From: Patescibacteria group bacterium
GTDB lineage: Bacteria; Patescibacteriota; Minisyncoccia; Phycocordibacterales; JAKFXT01
Reading direction: 5' to 3'
Assembly (NCBI GenBank): GCA_021731245.1
Contig: JAKFXT010000010.1
Coordinates: forward strand, 1 to 32,075
Length of the DNA: 32,075 nt
The translations under genes and the position numbers were made by a program. The notes beneath the pieces were generated by a model that worked only from the letters and a program-made list of their open reading frames with translations, did not search any database and was not told the origin of the DNA. Of this stretch, positions 14,808 to 26,581 are shown piece after piece. Within the stretch, counting starts at the first letter, position 1. Each line of letters begins with the position of its first letter.

Positions 14808-16229
14808 TTACATATTGTCCTCTCCTAGGAACTTTTTGCCAAGTTCAAAAAGTGCAAACTCAGAAAATTCTGGTCCTGTGAACTGAATCCCAAGAGGCAG
14901 TTTTTTACCTTCTATTTCAGAAAACCCAGACGGAATAGAAAGAGCCGGAAGTCCTGTGATGTTTGCGGGTGTAGTAAATATATCTGCTAAATACATGGTT
15001 ACAGGGTCATTAATTTTTTCTCCAATTTTAAAAGCAGGAGTCGGGGAGGTCGGTGTAACAATAGCGTCAACTTCACTAAAAACTTTCGCAAAATCATTTT
15101 TTATTTCCTCACGAACTAAAATGGCTTTTTCGTAATAAGCGTCATAGTAACCTGCCGAAAGAACGTATGTGCCAAGCAAAATCCTTCTTCTGACCTCCGC
15201 CCCAAAAAGTGAGCGTGTGTTAGTGTAATCTTCCATTAAGTTAGATCCTTCTTTTCTTTTTCCATAGCGCACACCATCAAATCGAGATAAATTTGTAGAA
15301 CTCTCCGCTCCCATAATTATGTAATACACAGGAAGAGAATACTTTATCGTCGGCAACTCTACTTCTTTTATTACATAACCTAAACTTTCAAGTCTTTTCA
15401 AAGATAATTTAAAATTTTCTAAAACAACACTATCTACCCCTCCTTCAAGAAAGTGCCACGGAACACCTATTATGTTTTTTTTATTTTGTGAATTTTCTTT
15501 AATGTCTCTTGAGGTACTGTCAAAATCATCTTTTCCAGAAACTATCCTGAAAAGAAGTTCGGAATCACTTACACTTTTGGTCATTGGTCCTATTTGATCA
15601 AGTGATGAGCCCATAGCAATAATCCCATACCTAGAAATGGCTCCATAGGTGGGCTTTAATCCAACAATTCCACAAAAACTTGCAGGCTGTCTGACAGAGC
15701 CACCAGTATCAGTCCCGAGTCCAGCCATTGCCATATTTGAAGCAACGGCAACAGCGCTCCCTCCAGAAGAACCTCCTGGAACACGTGTCTCATCGTGGGG
15801 ATTTCTCGTTACTCCATATGCAGAATTTTCAGTAGACCCCCCCATGGCAAACTCATCCATATTGGTGCGTCCCAAAAATATAGCCCCCTCTTCTTTTAAT
15901 TTCTTTGTGGCAGTGGAATCATAGGTTGCCATATAACCTTCTAAAATTTTAGAGGCCGCTGACACTTTTTTCCCTTTTATTAAAATATTATCTTTTATAG
16001 CAAAAGGAATTCCCAGAAGTTTCCCCTTATTACCTAAGTCTCTTGCCGTATCAGCGGCCTTAGCAAATTCAAGCGCATCATCAAATACTTCCAAATATGC
16101 ATTCAATGACCCATTCCTATTTTTAATTTCATCTAAACAGGAAGAAACAATATCTACAGAAGAAACTTCTCTTTTATCCAGAAGTTTCTTCGCTTCACTT
16201 ATTGAAAGTTCACTTAATTTTTTATTCAT
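14808..16229 (-). CDS. gatA: Asp/Glu-tRNA(Asn/Gln) amidotransferase subunit A
   Basis: GIPFAIKDNILIKG, VPGGSSGGSAVAVAS, GTDTGGSVRQPASFCGIVGLKPTYG amidase signature; start at internal MNKKLSELS. Confidence 0.96.
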   Translation of the reverse strand: MNKKLSELSISEAKKLLDKREVSSVDIVSSCLDEIKNRNGSLNAYLEVFDDALEFAKAADTARDLGNKGKLLGIPFAIKDNILIKGKKVSAASKILEGYMATYDSTATKKLKEEGAIFLGRTNMDEFAMGGSTENSAYGVTRNPHDETRVPGGSSGGSAVAVASNMAMAGLGTDTGGSVRQPASFCGIVGLKPTYGAISRYGIIAMGSSLDQIGPMTKSVSDSELLFRIVSGKDDFDSTSRDIKENSQNKKNIIGVPWHFLEGGVDSVVLENFKLSLKRLESLGYVIKEVELPTIKYSLPVYYIIMGAESSTNLSRFDGVRYGKRKEGSNLMEDYTNTRSLFGAEVRRRILLGTYVLSAGYYDAYYEKAILVREEIKNDFAKVFSEVDAIVTPTSPTPAFKIGEKINDPVTMYLADIFTTPANITGLPALSIPSGFSEIEGKKLPLGIQFTGPEFSEFALFELGKKFLGEDNM

Positions 16230-16230
16230 T

Positions 16231-16512
16231 TTAAAGAATCTTTTTAACAACAAAATAATCGCCTTTTGATTTGGGAGACTCCTTTAAAACTTCAGCTCTC
16301 ATAGAATCACCAAAGACCTTATCTTCTCTCATTACATTTTTAAGTTCTACGTCACTCCCCGTGACATCTTTTTTGGACAAACTGACTTCAGAAAGTTGTC
16401 CGACGTAGGAAAGAATGCCTTCTAGGTCTTTAGCAAGTTTTTCTCCCTCTTCTTCACTAATAGTTATGCGAGAAAGAGTACTTAATTTTTTAATATCGTC
16501 TTTAGAAATCAT
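16231..16512 (-). CDS. gatC: Asp/Glu-tRNA(Asn/Gln) amidotransferase subunit C
   Basis: DDIKKLSTLSRITISEEEGEKLAKDLEGILSYVGQL; adjacent to gatA. Confidence 0.9.
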   Translation of the reverse strand: MISKDDIKKLSTLSRITISEEEGEKLAKDLEGILSYVGQLSEVSLSKKDVTGSDVELKNVMREDKVFGDSMRAEVLKESPKSKGDYFVVKKIL

Positions 16513-16519
16513 TTTGCTA

Positions 16520-18547
<2,028 letters not shown>

Positions 18548-18581
18548 TTACCTAAAAAAATAGAGTACGAAAGTACAAAAA

Positions 18582-19163
18582 CTACTGAAGTGTGGCCTTT
18601 ATAGCACGCTCAACTCTACGATCACTCTGTTCGCAAGTGTTATATCCGTGACTTATTATTGTCGTTTCAAGCTTTCCTCCAACCGTTCTCTTTTTAACTT
18701 CAATTTCTGCACATATGCCATTACTATTTAAATTAAAGCTGGTATCCCCCCGCAATCCTTGGTTTCTAAAATTCCCATCTGCAGGAGTGATACCTATGGG
18801 TGCTCCCATACATTCTATTTTAGGAAGTCCTAAATTAATAATCCCGTATCTATTAGATTGTTCATTACTTATTATTCCATCTTGACTAGGATCTCCGCTT
18901 GGACCATCACTTTCTCCTACCCCAAAAGCACTGCCACTATCGTCATCACTTGGCTTTCCATAATGATAATTCCAATAAAGGGCGCATTCCAAACCCGTGT
19001 CGGCTGCATAAAAAGCAAATTGACTGTCACGCCCAGTGGAGGAAAGAATGATTTCAACCAAAGCAATTCTATAAATAGTCGCCCCTATTGCCAAAAACAA
19101 ACTCCCTATCATTATGGCCATTAAAAGCGCGAATCCTTTTTTTTTATTTAATTTATAATTCAT
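18582..19163 (-). CDS. PilX/GspK-like minor pseudopilin
   Basis: KKKGFALLMAIMIGSLFLAIGATIYRIALVE, no Glu5. Confidence 0.65.
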   Translation of the reverse strand: MNYKLNKKKGFALLMAIMIGSLFLAIGATIYRIALVEIILSSTGRDSQFAFYAADTGLECALYWNYHYGKPSDDDSGSAFGVGESDGPSGDPSQDGIISNEQSNRYGIINLGLPKIECMGAPIGITPADGNFRNQGLRGDTSFNLNSNGICAEIEVKKRTVGGKLETTIISHGYNTCEQSDRRVERAIKATLQ

Positions 19164-19165
19164 AA

Positions 19166-19765
19166 TTAATAACCCCAGTTGAATAATCTTTCCTTAATTA
19201 CAAAACTTCTATCCAAATAAACTGTCCTCCAAATAACTTTTACGGAAACCTCTACTTCAACCCCAGGAACAATTTCTGTCATAGTCACAGATCTTTTAAA
19301 GGTTGTGGCCGGAGAAAAACCAGCGAATCCATAACGCTTTAAACTATTATTATTACTTCCTAAAATAGTAATGAGAGCAAATGGCTGACAATTGTCTATG
19401 TCAGGACAAGTGATGTATGTGCCCGAGACGTAAGGACTATTTAAGGCATCAAAAGTACAGACGTCACTACCAGAATCTGTACCCCCGCCAGAGCTTTCAT
19501 CTATACAATTTTCAAGTCCATTAAGCCAATTTGGACCGGTATTTCCACTTAAAACATTTGTGTCTCTTTTATTTCTTATAAATTCCATACCTTCTTGTGC
19601 TAAATAAGAAGCCACAATCTGATCCTTACCTACATTTGCATTGAAAACACTTTTTGAGGTTAATGAAAGAGGTTCCACAACAGCAACCAATAAAATAGAT
19701 ATAGCTATTAAAGCTTCAATGAGGGTAAATCCTTTTTCTTTTTTTAATAAAATTTCTTTTACCAT
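19166..19765 (-). CDS. PilV/GspI-like minor pseudopilin
   Basis: KEKGFTLIEALIAISILLVAVVEPL. Confidence 0.75.
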   Translation of the reverse strand: MVKEILLKKEKGFTLIEALIAISILLVAVVEPLSLTSKSVFNANVGKDQIVASYLAQEGMEFIRNKRDTNVLSGNTGPNWLNGLENCIDESSGGGTDSGSDVCTFDALNSPYVSGTYITCPDIDNCQPFALITILGSNNNSLKRYGFAGFSPATTFKRSVTMTEIVPGVEVEVSVKVIWRTVYLDRSFVIKERLFNWGY

Positions 19766-19767
19766 AT

Positions 19768-20376
19768 TTAAATATCCAACTTTCTTTGAGAAGCTAAAGT
19801 CTGTAAATTAAAATCAACTCTTCTTGGATTGTTACCTGCCCCTTCACTAACAAAGGCAAACCCTTTAATTATTATTCTTACTAAAGGTTGCTCTCCTCCC
19901 ACAACAGCTCCGGTTACATAAAATCTTATATCTTCTATCGTTATTTCTGGAGCAGTAATACGAGCCAAAAGATGGACTCCGTCAATCGTTTTTTTTGTGT
20001 ATATAGAGCCATTTTCAAGCCAATATCCCCACTGATCACTACCGCTTGAAGTCCCTTTTTCAGATTCAAAAACTATTTGGGAACCTCCATTTACACAATC
20101 CTGAGGACTAATGCTATTCCAAAAAGGGTCAGTCCAAAAATTAGAAATGTGATTTGCGTCGCACCTATAGCTACTACCTGTGCGAATACTACGAGCCATA
20201 TTCTCCAGAGCAAAATTAATATTATTGATAGCAGATTGTTGGGCTTGTGCTTTTTTATTTAAATTAACAAGCGTAAGCAGGGCACCAGCAGCTATAAACA
20301 TAACAACAGAAAAAAGACCGAACGCAACAATGAGTTCAATGAGCGTAAATCCTTTATTAGATGTTTTTTTAATCAT
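19768..20376 (-). CDS. PilW/GspJ-like minor pseudopilin
   Basis: [31 protein letters not shown]. Confidence 0.75.
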   Translation of the reverse strand: MIKKTSNKGFTLIELIVAFGLFSVVMFIAAGALLTLVNLNKKAQAQQSAINNINFALENMARSIRTGSSYRCDANHISNFWTDPFWNSISPQDCVNGGSQIVFESEKGTSSGSDQWGYWLENGSIYTKKTIDGVHLLARITAPEITIEDIRFYVTGAVVGGEQPLVRIIIKGFAFVSEGAGNNPRRVDFNLQTLASQRKLDI

Positions 20377-21023
20377 ATTATTTGAGTTGTACCGTCACAA
20401 ACTGTTTGTGACTTAACGGATATTTGGCCAACCAAAGTTATTAGCACACACCTTTTATCAACGTCATTACTAGAATTCTTCAAGACAACTTTAATGGCGT
20501 CGATGTTGGTTTCAGATCCATCAGCTCTACGAAACTCTGGTTCGGGATTTGGTCTAAGAAAAGTAACGGTAAAATTTTCTAATCTTATTACAGAGGGGCT
20601 ATCGCTTTCACATGTCCAAGTCCCACCATAAAAGGTACATATGTCTGAAATATAGTTACGATTATTTATTCCTATAACACTCGTTTCCTCTAAGTTATCA
20701 TAAGTATTATTTCCATTTACATCAGCAAATAAAATAAATTTCTGCGAATCGGCCAAATCAAAGTAAACACCGTAACCAACTTGGGTACTTCCACCAGCTT
20801 GATAAGTACGGGAGCTTAAGCCAAAAACTTGTGCCTGCCTTGCAGTTAAGGCAATCTCGTAACCGAGATTGGTTAAAAGAATGGTGGAATTAAATTTACT
20901 ATTTTCATAGAGAACAACCGCACCAATCAAAGTCACAACCGAAACAGTAACCATAAGCTCTATCAAAGAAAAACCTAGTTTGGGGGACATGTAAAAAAAT
21001 TTAAATTTTGTTGTTTTTATCAT
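20373..21023 (-). CDS. FimT/GspH-like minor pseudopilin
   Basis: PKLGFSLIELMVTVSVVTLIGAVVLYE. Confidence 0.75.
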   Translation of the reverse strand: MIKTTKFKFFYMSPKLGFSLIELMVTVSVVTLIGAVVLYENSKFNSTILLTNLGYEIALTARQAQVFGLSSRTYQAGGSTQVGYGVYFDLADSQKFILFADVNGNNTYDNLEETSVIGINNRNYISDICTFYGGTWTCESDSPSVIRLENFTVTFLRPNPEPEFRRADGSETNIDAIKVVLKNSSNDVDKRCVLITLVGQISVKSQTVCDGTTQII

Positions 21024-21863
21024 TTAAATTCCAAAAAGTAAGTGTATTGAGAACAAATCTATGGGGTGGAGGAAAACTGTAATCGTGGAAACCACCAGAA
21101 ACGGTGCAAACGGTATCTCACTCTTAATTGTAAGGGGAACTCCACCTTGCCACAAGGAAAGGTTTTGCATAATTTTTTGTAATAATAAAAAGAATAGAGC
21201 CCACAGTGCTCCAATCCAAAAAGCAATAACGATAGCGGATAGGCCCTCTGCTGCCCCAAGTAAAAATCCAATACCTATAACCAGTTTTCCATCTCCTAAA
21301 CCAATCCAGCGACCATCAGAATATTTCCAAAGCCCATAAAATGGTAGGAAAAATATTCCTCCCGCACTAAAATTTATAATTCTAGAGACCAAATCTACGT
21401 GTGATGTGTCAATAAATCTAAACGTAGCAACAAAAAAAGAAAGTGCTATGAAAATAAATACAAATGTATCAGGGATTATTTTATGTCTCAAATCATAGAC
21501 TGTGATGGAAAGTAAAATGCAACCAATAGAAATATAAATTATTAGTAGGAGAGCGTTCGCAATAAACCCTATTGAGTAAAGATACGTTAAAAAAAGAAAA
21601 ATTACTCCTGTAATAAACTCAATAAAAAAATACTGGGATGATATTTTACTAAAACAAGTACGACACTTTCCCCTTAAAAAAATAAAGCTAAAAATCGGAA
21701 TGAGTTCATACCATTTTAAAGTGGTATTGCAAGAAAAGCATCTAGATCTACCTCTTGCAATAGAAAGTCCTGTACCAAAACGCAAAATTACTACATTTAG
21801 GAAACTGCCAACAAATAAACCTAAAAGAAAAGTGATGGGTAGTATAGTGGGTTCCAATATCAT
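21024..21863 (-). CDS. pilD: Prepilin peptidase / N-methyltransferase
   Basis: LFVGSFLNVVILR, CFSCNTTLKWYELIPIFSFIFLRGKCRTC, YDLRHKIIPD, GLGDGKL. Confidence 0.93.
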   Translation of the reverse strand: MILEPTILPITFLLGLFVGSFLNVVILRFGTGLSIARGRSRCFSCNTTLKWYELIPIFSFIFLRGKCRTCFSKISSQYFFIEFITGVIFLFLTYLYSIGFIANALLLIIYISIGCILLSITVYDLRHKIIPDTFVFIFIALSFFVATFRFIDTSHVDLVSRIINFSAGGIFFLPFYGLWKYSDGRWIGLGDGKLVIGIGFLLGAAEGLSAIVIAFWIGALWALFFLLLQKIMQNLSLWQGGVPLTIKSEIPFAPFLVVSTITVFLHPIDLFSIHLLFGI

Positions 21864-21903
21864 TATTTATAATTATATATCATCACTAAATTTAAATCCT
21901 TGA

Positions 21904-21938
21904 AAACAAAAACCCCCGCATTCCGGGGGTTTTTGTTT
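21904..21938 (-). terminator. Intrinsic terminator downstream of last pilA paralog
   Basis: AAACAAAAACCCCCG-CATTC-CGGGGGTTTTTGTTT. Confidence 0.85.
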
Positions 21939-21955
21939 AAAAAAGTAAAAATTAA

Positions 21956-22414
21956 TTATCCGCAAACAGCCTCATCAGTACCACCCAAAGTAGAGCTGAC
22001 TGTAGTAGTTGACTGCCCAGAAGCATCAACACACTGAAAGCTAGTGCTTGGAGTTTTCAAAGGCACCTCTATTGCCCAAGCAATTCCGGTGTCATGGCAT
22101 GTAGCAACGCCCGCACTTCCTGCTCCAGTAGTAAAATTAGTTGGCGTTATTATACCAGAAGCTTGTTTTGCAGCATTAATAGCATTAACTACTACCGAGT
22201 TAGTGCAGACACCAACATATGAATTATTACCGGGACCATCATAGAATATTTCTGCTTGTGAACGAATATTAGCTAAATTTGATTTAATAGCTGCGTTCGC
22301 TCCTTTATCACGAGCTGTGTTAAGACTAGCCAATACAACTGAAGAGAGAATACCGATAATGGCGATAACCACCAATAGTTCGATAAGTGTAAAACCTCTT
22401 TTTAAACTATTCAT
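21956..22414 (-). CDS. Type IV pilin (PilA-like), paralog A
   Basis: [51 protein letters not shown]. Confidence 0.9.
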   Translation of the reverse strand: MNSLKRGFTLIELLVVIAIIGILSSVVLASLNTARDKGANAAIKSNLANIRSQAEIFYDGPGNNSYVGVCTNSVVVNAINAAKQASGIITPTNFTTGAGSAGVATCHDTGIAWAIEVPLKTPSTSFQCVDASGQSTTTVSSTLGGTDEAVCG

Positions 22415-22456
22415 ATTTAAAAAATTATATCACGAAAAAATTATAATAAAAATAAA

Positions 22457-22906
22457 CTATCCACACACATAATCATTCGGGTCTAAGAAATTAGTAGAGC
22501 CAGTAAGAGTCGTGGACTGCCCAGTATAATCAATACAATGAACTGAATCAGCCAAACCTCTTAAGGGAATCTCTATTGCCCATTCAATAACATTTTCATG
22601 ACAAACAGCAACGGAACCAGTACTAGGTGAACTGTTAGAAAGACTAGTTGCACTTGTTATACCAGCGGCCTGCTTGGCAGCATTAATCGCGTTTTGAACA
22701 TTAGGATTCACGCAAAGATTATTATAGCTACCTGTATTATCATAAATTATTGCCGCTTGTGAGCGAATCCCTGCTAAATTTTCCTTTACATTAGCGTCGG
22801 CCGCCTTATTTCTTGCTTGATTTAAAGAAGCAAGAACAACAGTAGAAAGTATTCCTATAATTGCTATAACTACCAGTAATTCTATCAACGTAAACCCTTT
22901 TCTCAT
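22457..22906 (-). CDS. Type IV pilin (PilA-like), paralog B
   Basis: [36 protein letters not shown]. Confidence 0.9.
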   Translation of the reverse strand: MRKGFTLIELLVVIAIIGILSTVVLASLNQARNKAADANVKENLAGIRSQAAIIYDNTGSYNNLCVNPNVQNAINAAKQAAGITSATSLSNSSPSTGSVAVCHENVIEWAIEIPLRGLADSVHCIDYTGQSTTLTGSTNFLDPNDYVCG

Positions 22907-22916
22907 ATTAATTTAT

Positions 22917-23360
22917 CTACTGACAAATAGGGCCTGTTGGTCTTGCGGCAAGTACAACGGCCTTACTAGTATCATCTACACACCAAAACTCAGCTGGATT
23001 TGTTTTAAGAGGAATAGCTATTGCGTATTGAGTAGCTGTTATTTGACAAGTAGCGTCTCCTCCACTTTTTGCTACAGCATCCGCTATACCGAGTCGAATG
23101 CTATCTTGTTCTAATATAGTTCCAGCTGTGTTCAAGCCACTACAAGTATCAGTTGCAATGTCTGCTCCAGTATTATAAGTGTTGCCCATATCATCATATT
23201 TAGCTGCCGCAGAAGCACGCAAACCTTCTAGGTTTGATTTAATATTGGCATCAGCCCCTTTTTCTCTGGCTGTATTTAATGAAGCTAAAACAATTGAGGA
23301 GAGGATGCCGATTATCGCAATAACTACCAAAAGTTCTATTAATGTGAAGCCTTTTTTCAT
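22917..23360 (-). CDS. Type IV pilin (PilA-like), paralog C
   Basis: [36 protein letters not shown]. Confidence 0.9.
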   Translation of the reverse strand: MKKGFTLIELLVVIAIIGILSSIVLASLNTAREKGADANIKSNLEGLRASAAAKYDDMGNTYNTGADIATDTCSGLNTAGTILEQDSIRLGIADAVAKSGGDATCQITATQYAIAIPLKTNPAEFWCVDDTSKAVVLAARPTGPICQ

Positions 23361-23411
23361 ATAAAAATATAAATATATTAACTATTTAATATTTACAATA
23401 TATCACTTTTT

Positions 23412-23449
23412 AAACAAAAAATCCCCACAGTATGGGGATTTCTTGTTTT
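23412..23449 (-). terminator. Terminator-like hairpin after paralog D
   Basis: AATCCCCA-CAGTA-TGGGGATT within A/T tracts. Confidence 0.75.
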
Positions 23450-23468
23450 CAAAAATTAGTAACAGATA

Positions 23469-23936
23469 TTATCCGCAAACAGCGTCACTGGCACCTAAGA
23501 CAACTGGGGTAGTCGTAGACTGACCAGTTGAGTCAACGCATTGCATCAACGGAACACCTGCCGTTGAGCCTTTCAAAGGAACTTCTACAGCCCAAGTTCC
23601 AGCAGGAGTAGCGGGAACGTGACAAGTAGCCAGTATTCCACTTCCAGCTGTTGCAAAAGCAACAACCGTAGCCGCACTTATACCTGAAGCCTGCTTAGCA
23701 GCATTTATAGCATTGATAACGGTTGCGTTTGTACACACAGCGTCATAATTACCCGCGGTGTCGTAAACAATTTCTGCTTGGGCACGAATGTTCGCTAAGT
23801 TTGACTTAATAGCTGCGTTCGCTCCTTTATCACGAGCTGTGTTAAGACTAGCCAATACAACTGAAGAGAGAATACCGATGATGGCGATAACCACCAATAG
23901 TTCGATAAGTGTAAAACCTTTTTGTGTTTTTATCAT
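23469..23936 (-). CDS. Type IV pilin (PilA-like), paralog D
   Basis: [51 protein letters not shown]. Confidence 0.9.
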   Translation of the reverse strand: MIKTQKGFTLIELLVVIAIIGILSSVVLASLNTARDKGANAAIKSNLANIRAQAEIVYDTAGNYDAVCTNATVINAINAAKQASGISAATVVAFATAGSGILATCHVPATPAGTWAVEVPLKGSTAGVPLMQCVDSTGQSTTTPVVLGASDAVCG

Positions 23937-23969
23937 AATTTACTTAATTATTAATATCTATTTTATTTA

Positions 23970-24047
23970 TTACGTATCGTCTTTAGACTCTTTCAAATCG
24001 ACCCCGCAACCCCATTACAGCGGGGTGCCTTCATTTACGATACGTAA
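23970..24047. repeat. Nested inverted repeats between pilC and pilA paralog D
   Basis: Outer TTACGTATCGT/ACGATACGTAA (23970-23980, 24037-24047); inner ACCCCGC/GCGGGGT (24001-24007, 24020-24026). Confidence 0.85.
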
Positions 24048-24118
24048 CGCAATTATATACCTAAAGCTATATTTAAAGAAAATAGTTGTGGATATCCCTA
24101 AAAATAACAACTTTATAT

Positions 24119-25327
24119 CTACTGAATATTACCTGTTATATTATAAATTGGTATCAAAACAGAAGCGAGGAGTGTTCCTACTCCCAACCCCAAAAGAACA
24201 ATCATGACTGGCTCAATAAGATCAACTAAGGTGTCCACTGCCGTTGAAACTTCTCTTTCATAAAACTTAGCCAAAGTCTTTAAAATAGAATCCAGTTCCC
24301 CTGACTCCTCCCCCACTTTTACCATTTGAATAACGACTCCTGGAATTTCTACCCCTCTTGGCAAGGAGTCGGACAAAGATGACCCGGCCTTAACACGATT
24401 GGATGCTTCTTTCAAAATATCTTGATAAATTCTATTGTCCACAACTTCAGATGTTATTTCCATAGCTCTAACTATTGGAATGCCACTTGCAAGCATGGTG
24501 GAAAGATTATCGGTTATGCGGGCAAGATATAGTTTCCTATATAAGTCTCCTACGTATGGAACGGATAACTTAAAAAATGAAAGGGATAGACTTCCTTTGG
24601 AAGTATTAGCGAAGCGATAAAATACGAATCCAGCCAAAACGACTAACGCTGCGAGAAATATTCCATAATCTATCAAAAAAGAACTGAGTCCAATAACGAT
24701 TTTAGTATAAAGTGGGATTTCTTGACCTGATTCAACTAAAATCTGACTTATCTTAGGAATAACCAAAGTAAGCATTAAAACCATAACAGCTACGAAGGTG
24801 CCGATAACAAAGCCTGGATATATCAAAGCATTTTTAGCTTTGCTCGTTAATTCATAATTTCTATCAAGATAATCTGCTAAATATTGAAAAACTTCATTCA
24901 TTTTGCCAGACTCCTCACCTGACTTAATCATATTTGTATAAAATGGAGTGAAGACATCAGGGTGTTTTGAAAGGGCCTTGGAAATCGGGCTTCCCGCCTG
25001 AATATCATCTGTAATTTCTGCCAATCTTTTTCCAAGGGCCGGATTTGATGCTTCAGATGAAAGCATACGGAAAGTACGCAGGGCAGAGACTTGAGCATCA
25101 AAAAGAGTCGCGATTTGACGGGACAGAATAACGACGTCTTTGTTAGAAATGTGTTCAAAAAGAGCAAAGTCAGTATCGAAAAGTTTTTTACCACCCGTCT
25201 CACGAATTGAAGACACAACTAACCCTCTTCTTTGCAAAGAAGAAATGGCAACGTCAACATTAAGAGCGTCAATAGATCCTTCGTTTTCTCTACCATTACC
25301 ATCAACTGCTTTATAATTAAATAACAT
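24119..25327 (-). CDS. pilC: Type IV pilus inner membrane platform protein PilC (GspF family)
   Basis: IATLFDAQVSALRTFRML, IKSGEESGKMNEVFQYLADYLDR, VKVGEESGELDSIL. Confidence 0.93.
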   Translation of the reverse strand: MLFNYKAVDGNGRENEGSIDALNVDVAISSLQRRGLVVSSIRETGGKKLFDTDFALFEHISNKDVVILSRQIATLFDAQVSALRTFRMLSSEASNPALGKRLAEITDDIQAGSPISKALSKHPDVFTPFYTNMIKSGEESGKMNEVFQYLADYLDRNYELTSKAKNALIYPGFVIGTFVAVMVLMLTLVIPKISQILVESGQEIPLYTKIVIGLSSFLIDYGIFLAALVVLAGFVFYRFANTSKGSLSLSFFKLSVPYVGDLYRKLYLARITDNLSTMLASGIPIVRAMEITSEVVDNRIYQDILKEASNRVKAGSSLSDSLPRGVEIPGVVIQMVKVGEESGELDSILKTLAKFYEREVSTAVDTLVDLIEPVMIVLLGLGVGTLLASVLIPIYNITGNIQ

Positions 25328-25364
25328 GGTTGATTTTATTAACGAGTCGGCGAGTTTTTAAAAT

Positions 25365-25473
25365 CACCACCCAGCACCTTTTTAAGTTGTTCGACCTTAT
25401 TAAATTTATTCTTATTACTGTTTATCATAATTTATTAATTAATTATATTTACGAATTAAGGTGCTGGGTTGTG
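25365..25473. repeat. Long-range inverted repeat between pilT and pilC
   Basis: CACCACCCAGCACCTT (25365-25380) versus AAGGTGCTGGGTTGTG (25458-25473), one mismatch. Confidence 0.85.
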
Positions 25474-25503
25474 AAAATTACAGTCATTACATTCCTTAAT
25501 TTT

Positions 25504-26577
25504 CTACAACAATCTATCCAAAATACGTGGATTAAGTGAGTGCATATACGCATTTTCTGCGGTAATCTCACCCCGACGAACCAAATCCGACAACGATCGA
25601 TTCAAATCAATCATACCTTGATCCATTCCTGTTTCAATAACTGTATTAATTTCATGACTTCTACGCTCTCTAATTAAATTAGCAACAGCGTTATTATTTA
25701 TTAAAAGTTCATAAGCAGGAACAAGTCCGCCTGAAATTCTAGGAATTAGTCTTTGTGAAAAAATTCCCGTCAAACTTGAGGAGAGCTGAAGACGAATCTG
25801 ATCTTGCTGTTCTGCTGGGAAAGAATCAATTATGCGATCTATGGTTTGAGCGGCATTATTTGTGTGGAGTGTTGAAAAAATTAAATGCCCAGTTTCTGCT
25901 GCGGTTACGGCAGTTCCAATCGCTTCCATTCCTCGCATTTCCCCAATCATAGCCACATCCACATCTTGTCTAAACATAGAGTGGAGCGCCGTACCAAAAT
26001 CATCCGTATCCACCTTAACCTCTCTTTGATCAATAATGCATTTTTTCGGTTCAAAAATATATTCTATTGGGTCTTCAATTGTAATAATATGTTCTGCTCT
26101 TTCATTATTTACAAGCTCAATAAGAGCTGCGAGGGTCGTTGTTTTTCCTTGTCCTACTGGCCCCACCACTAGAAAGAATCCTTGTGGTTTTCTAGAAAAA
26201 GTTTCCAAAATCGGAGGCAGATTCAATTCCTGAATTGAGCGAATTTTCTGTGGAATCAAACGCAGAGCAATACTAATTGACCCTCTTTGAAAAAATGCAT
26301 TACCTCGAAAGCGAGTGGTGTCATGATGCTGATAGGCAAAATCACATTCCTTGCTTTCCATAAACTTATCTTTTATCTCCTTTTCAACCATTGCACTAAA
26401 AAGACCCAGAGTGTCCTCTTTAGTAAGTAGCGCTTTCTTAACAAGGGGCACTAAAAATCCAGACACTCTCACAGTCGGGTATCTTCCCTCTGTTAAATGC
26501 AAGTCCGATGCGCTCTCATTGGCAACAATTTTTACCAAATCATCTAATTCTCTTCTATAGTCTTCTAGTGTAGTCAT
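25504..26577 (-). CDS. pilT: Type IV pilus retraction ATPase PilT
   Basis: SDLHLTEGRYPTVRVSG, VGPVGQGKTTTLAAL, IGEMRGMEAIGTAVTAAETGHLIFSTLHTNNA. Confidence 0.92.
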   Translation of the reverse strand: MTTLEDYRRELDDLVKIVANESASDLHLTEGRYPTVRVSGFLVPLVKKALLTKEDTLGLFSAMVEKEIKDKFMESKECDFAYQHHDTTRFRGNAFFQRGSISIALRLIPQKIRSIQELNLPPILETFSRKPQGFFLVVGPVGQGKTTTLAALIELVNNERAEHIITIEDPIEYIFEPKKCIIDQREVKVDTDDFGTALHSMFRQDVDVAMIGEMRGMEAIGTAVTAAETGHLIFSTLHTNNAAQTIDRIIDSFPAEQQDQIRLQLSSSLTGIFSQRLIPRISGGLVPAYELLINNNAVANLIRERRSHEINTVIETGMDQGMIDLNRSLSDLVRRGEITAENAYMHSLNPRILDRLL

Positions 26578-26581
26578 GTTA

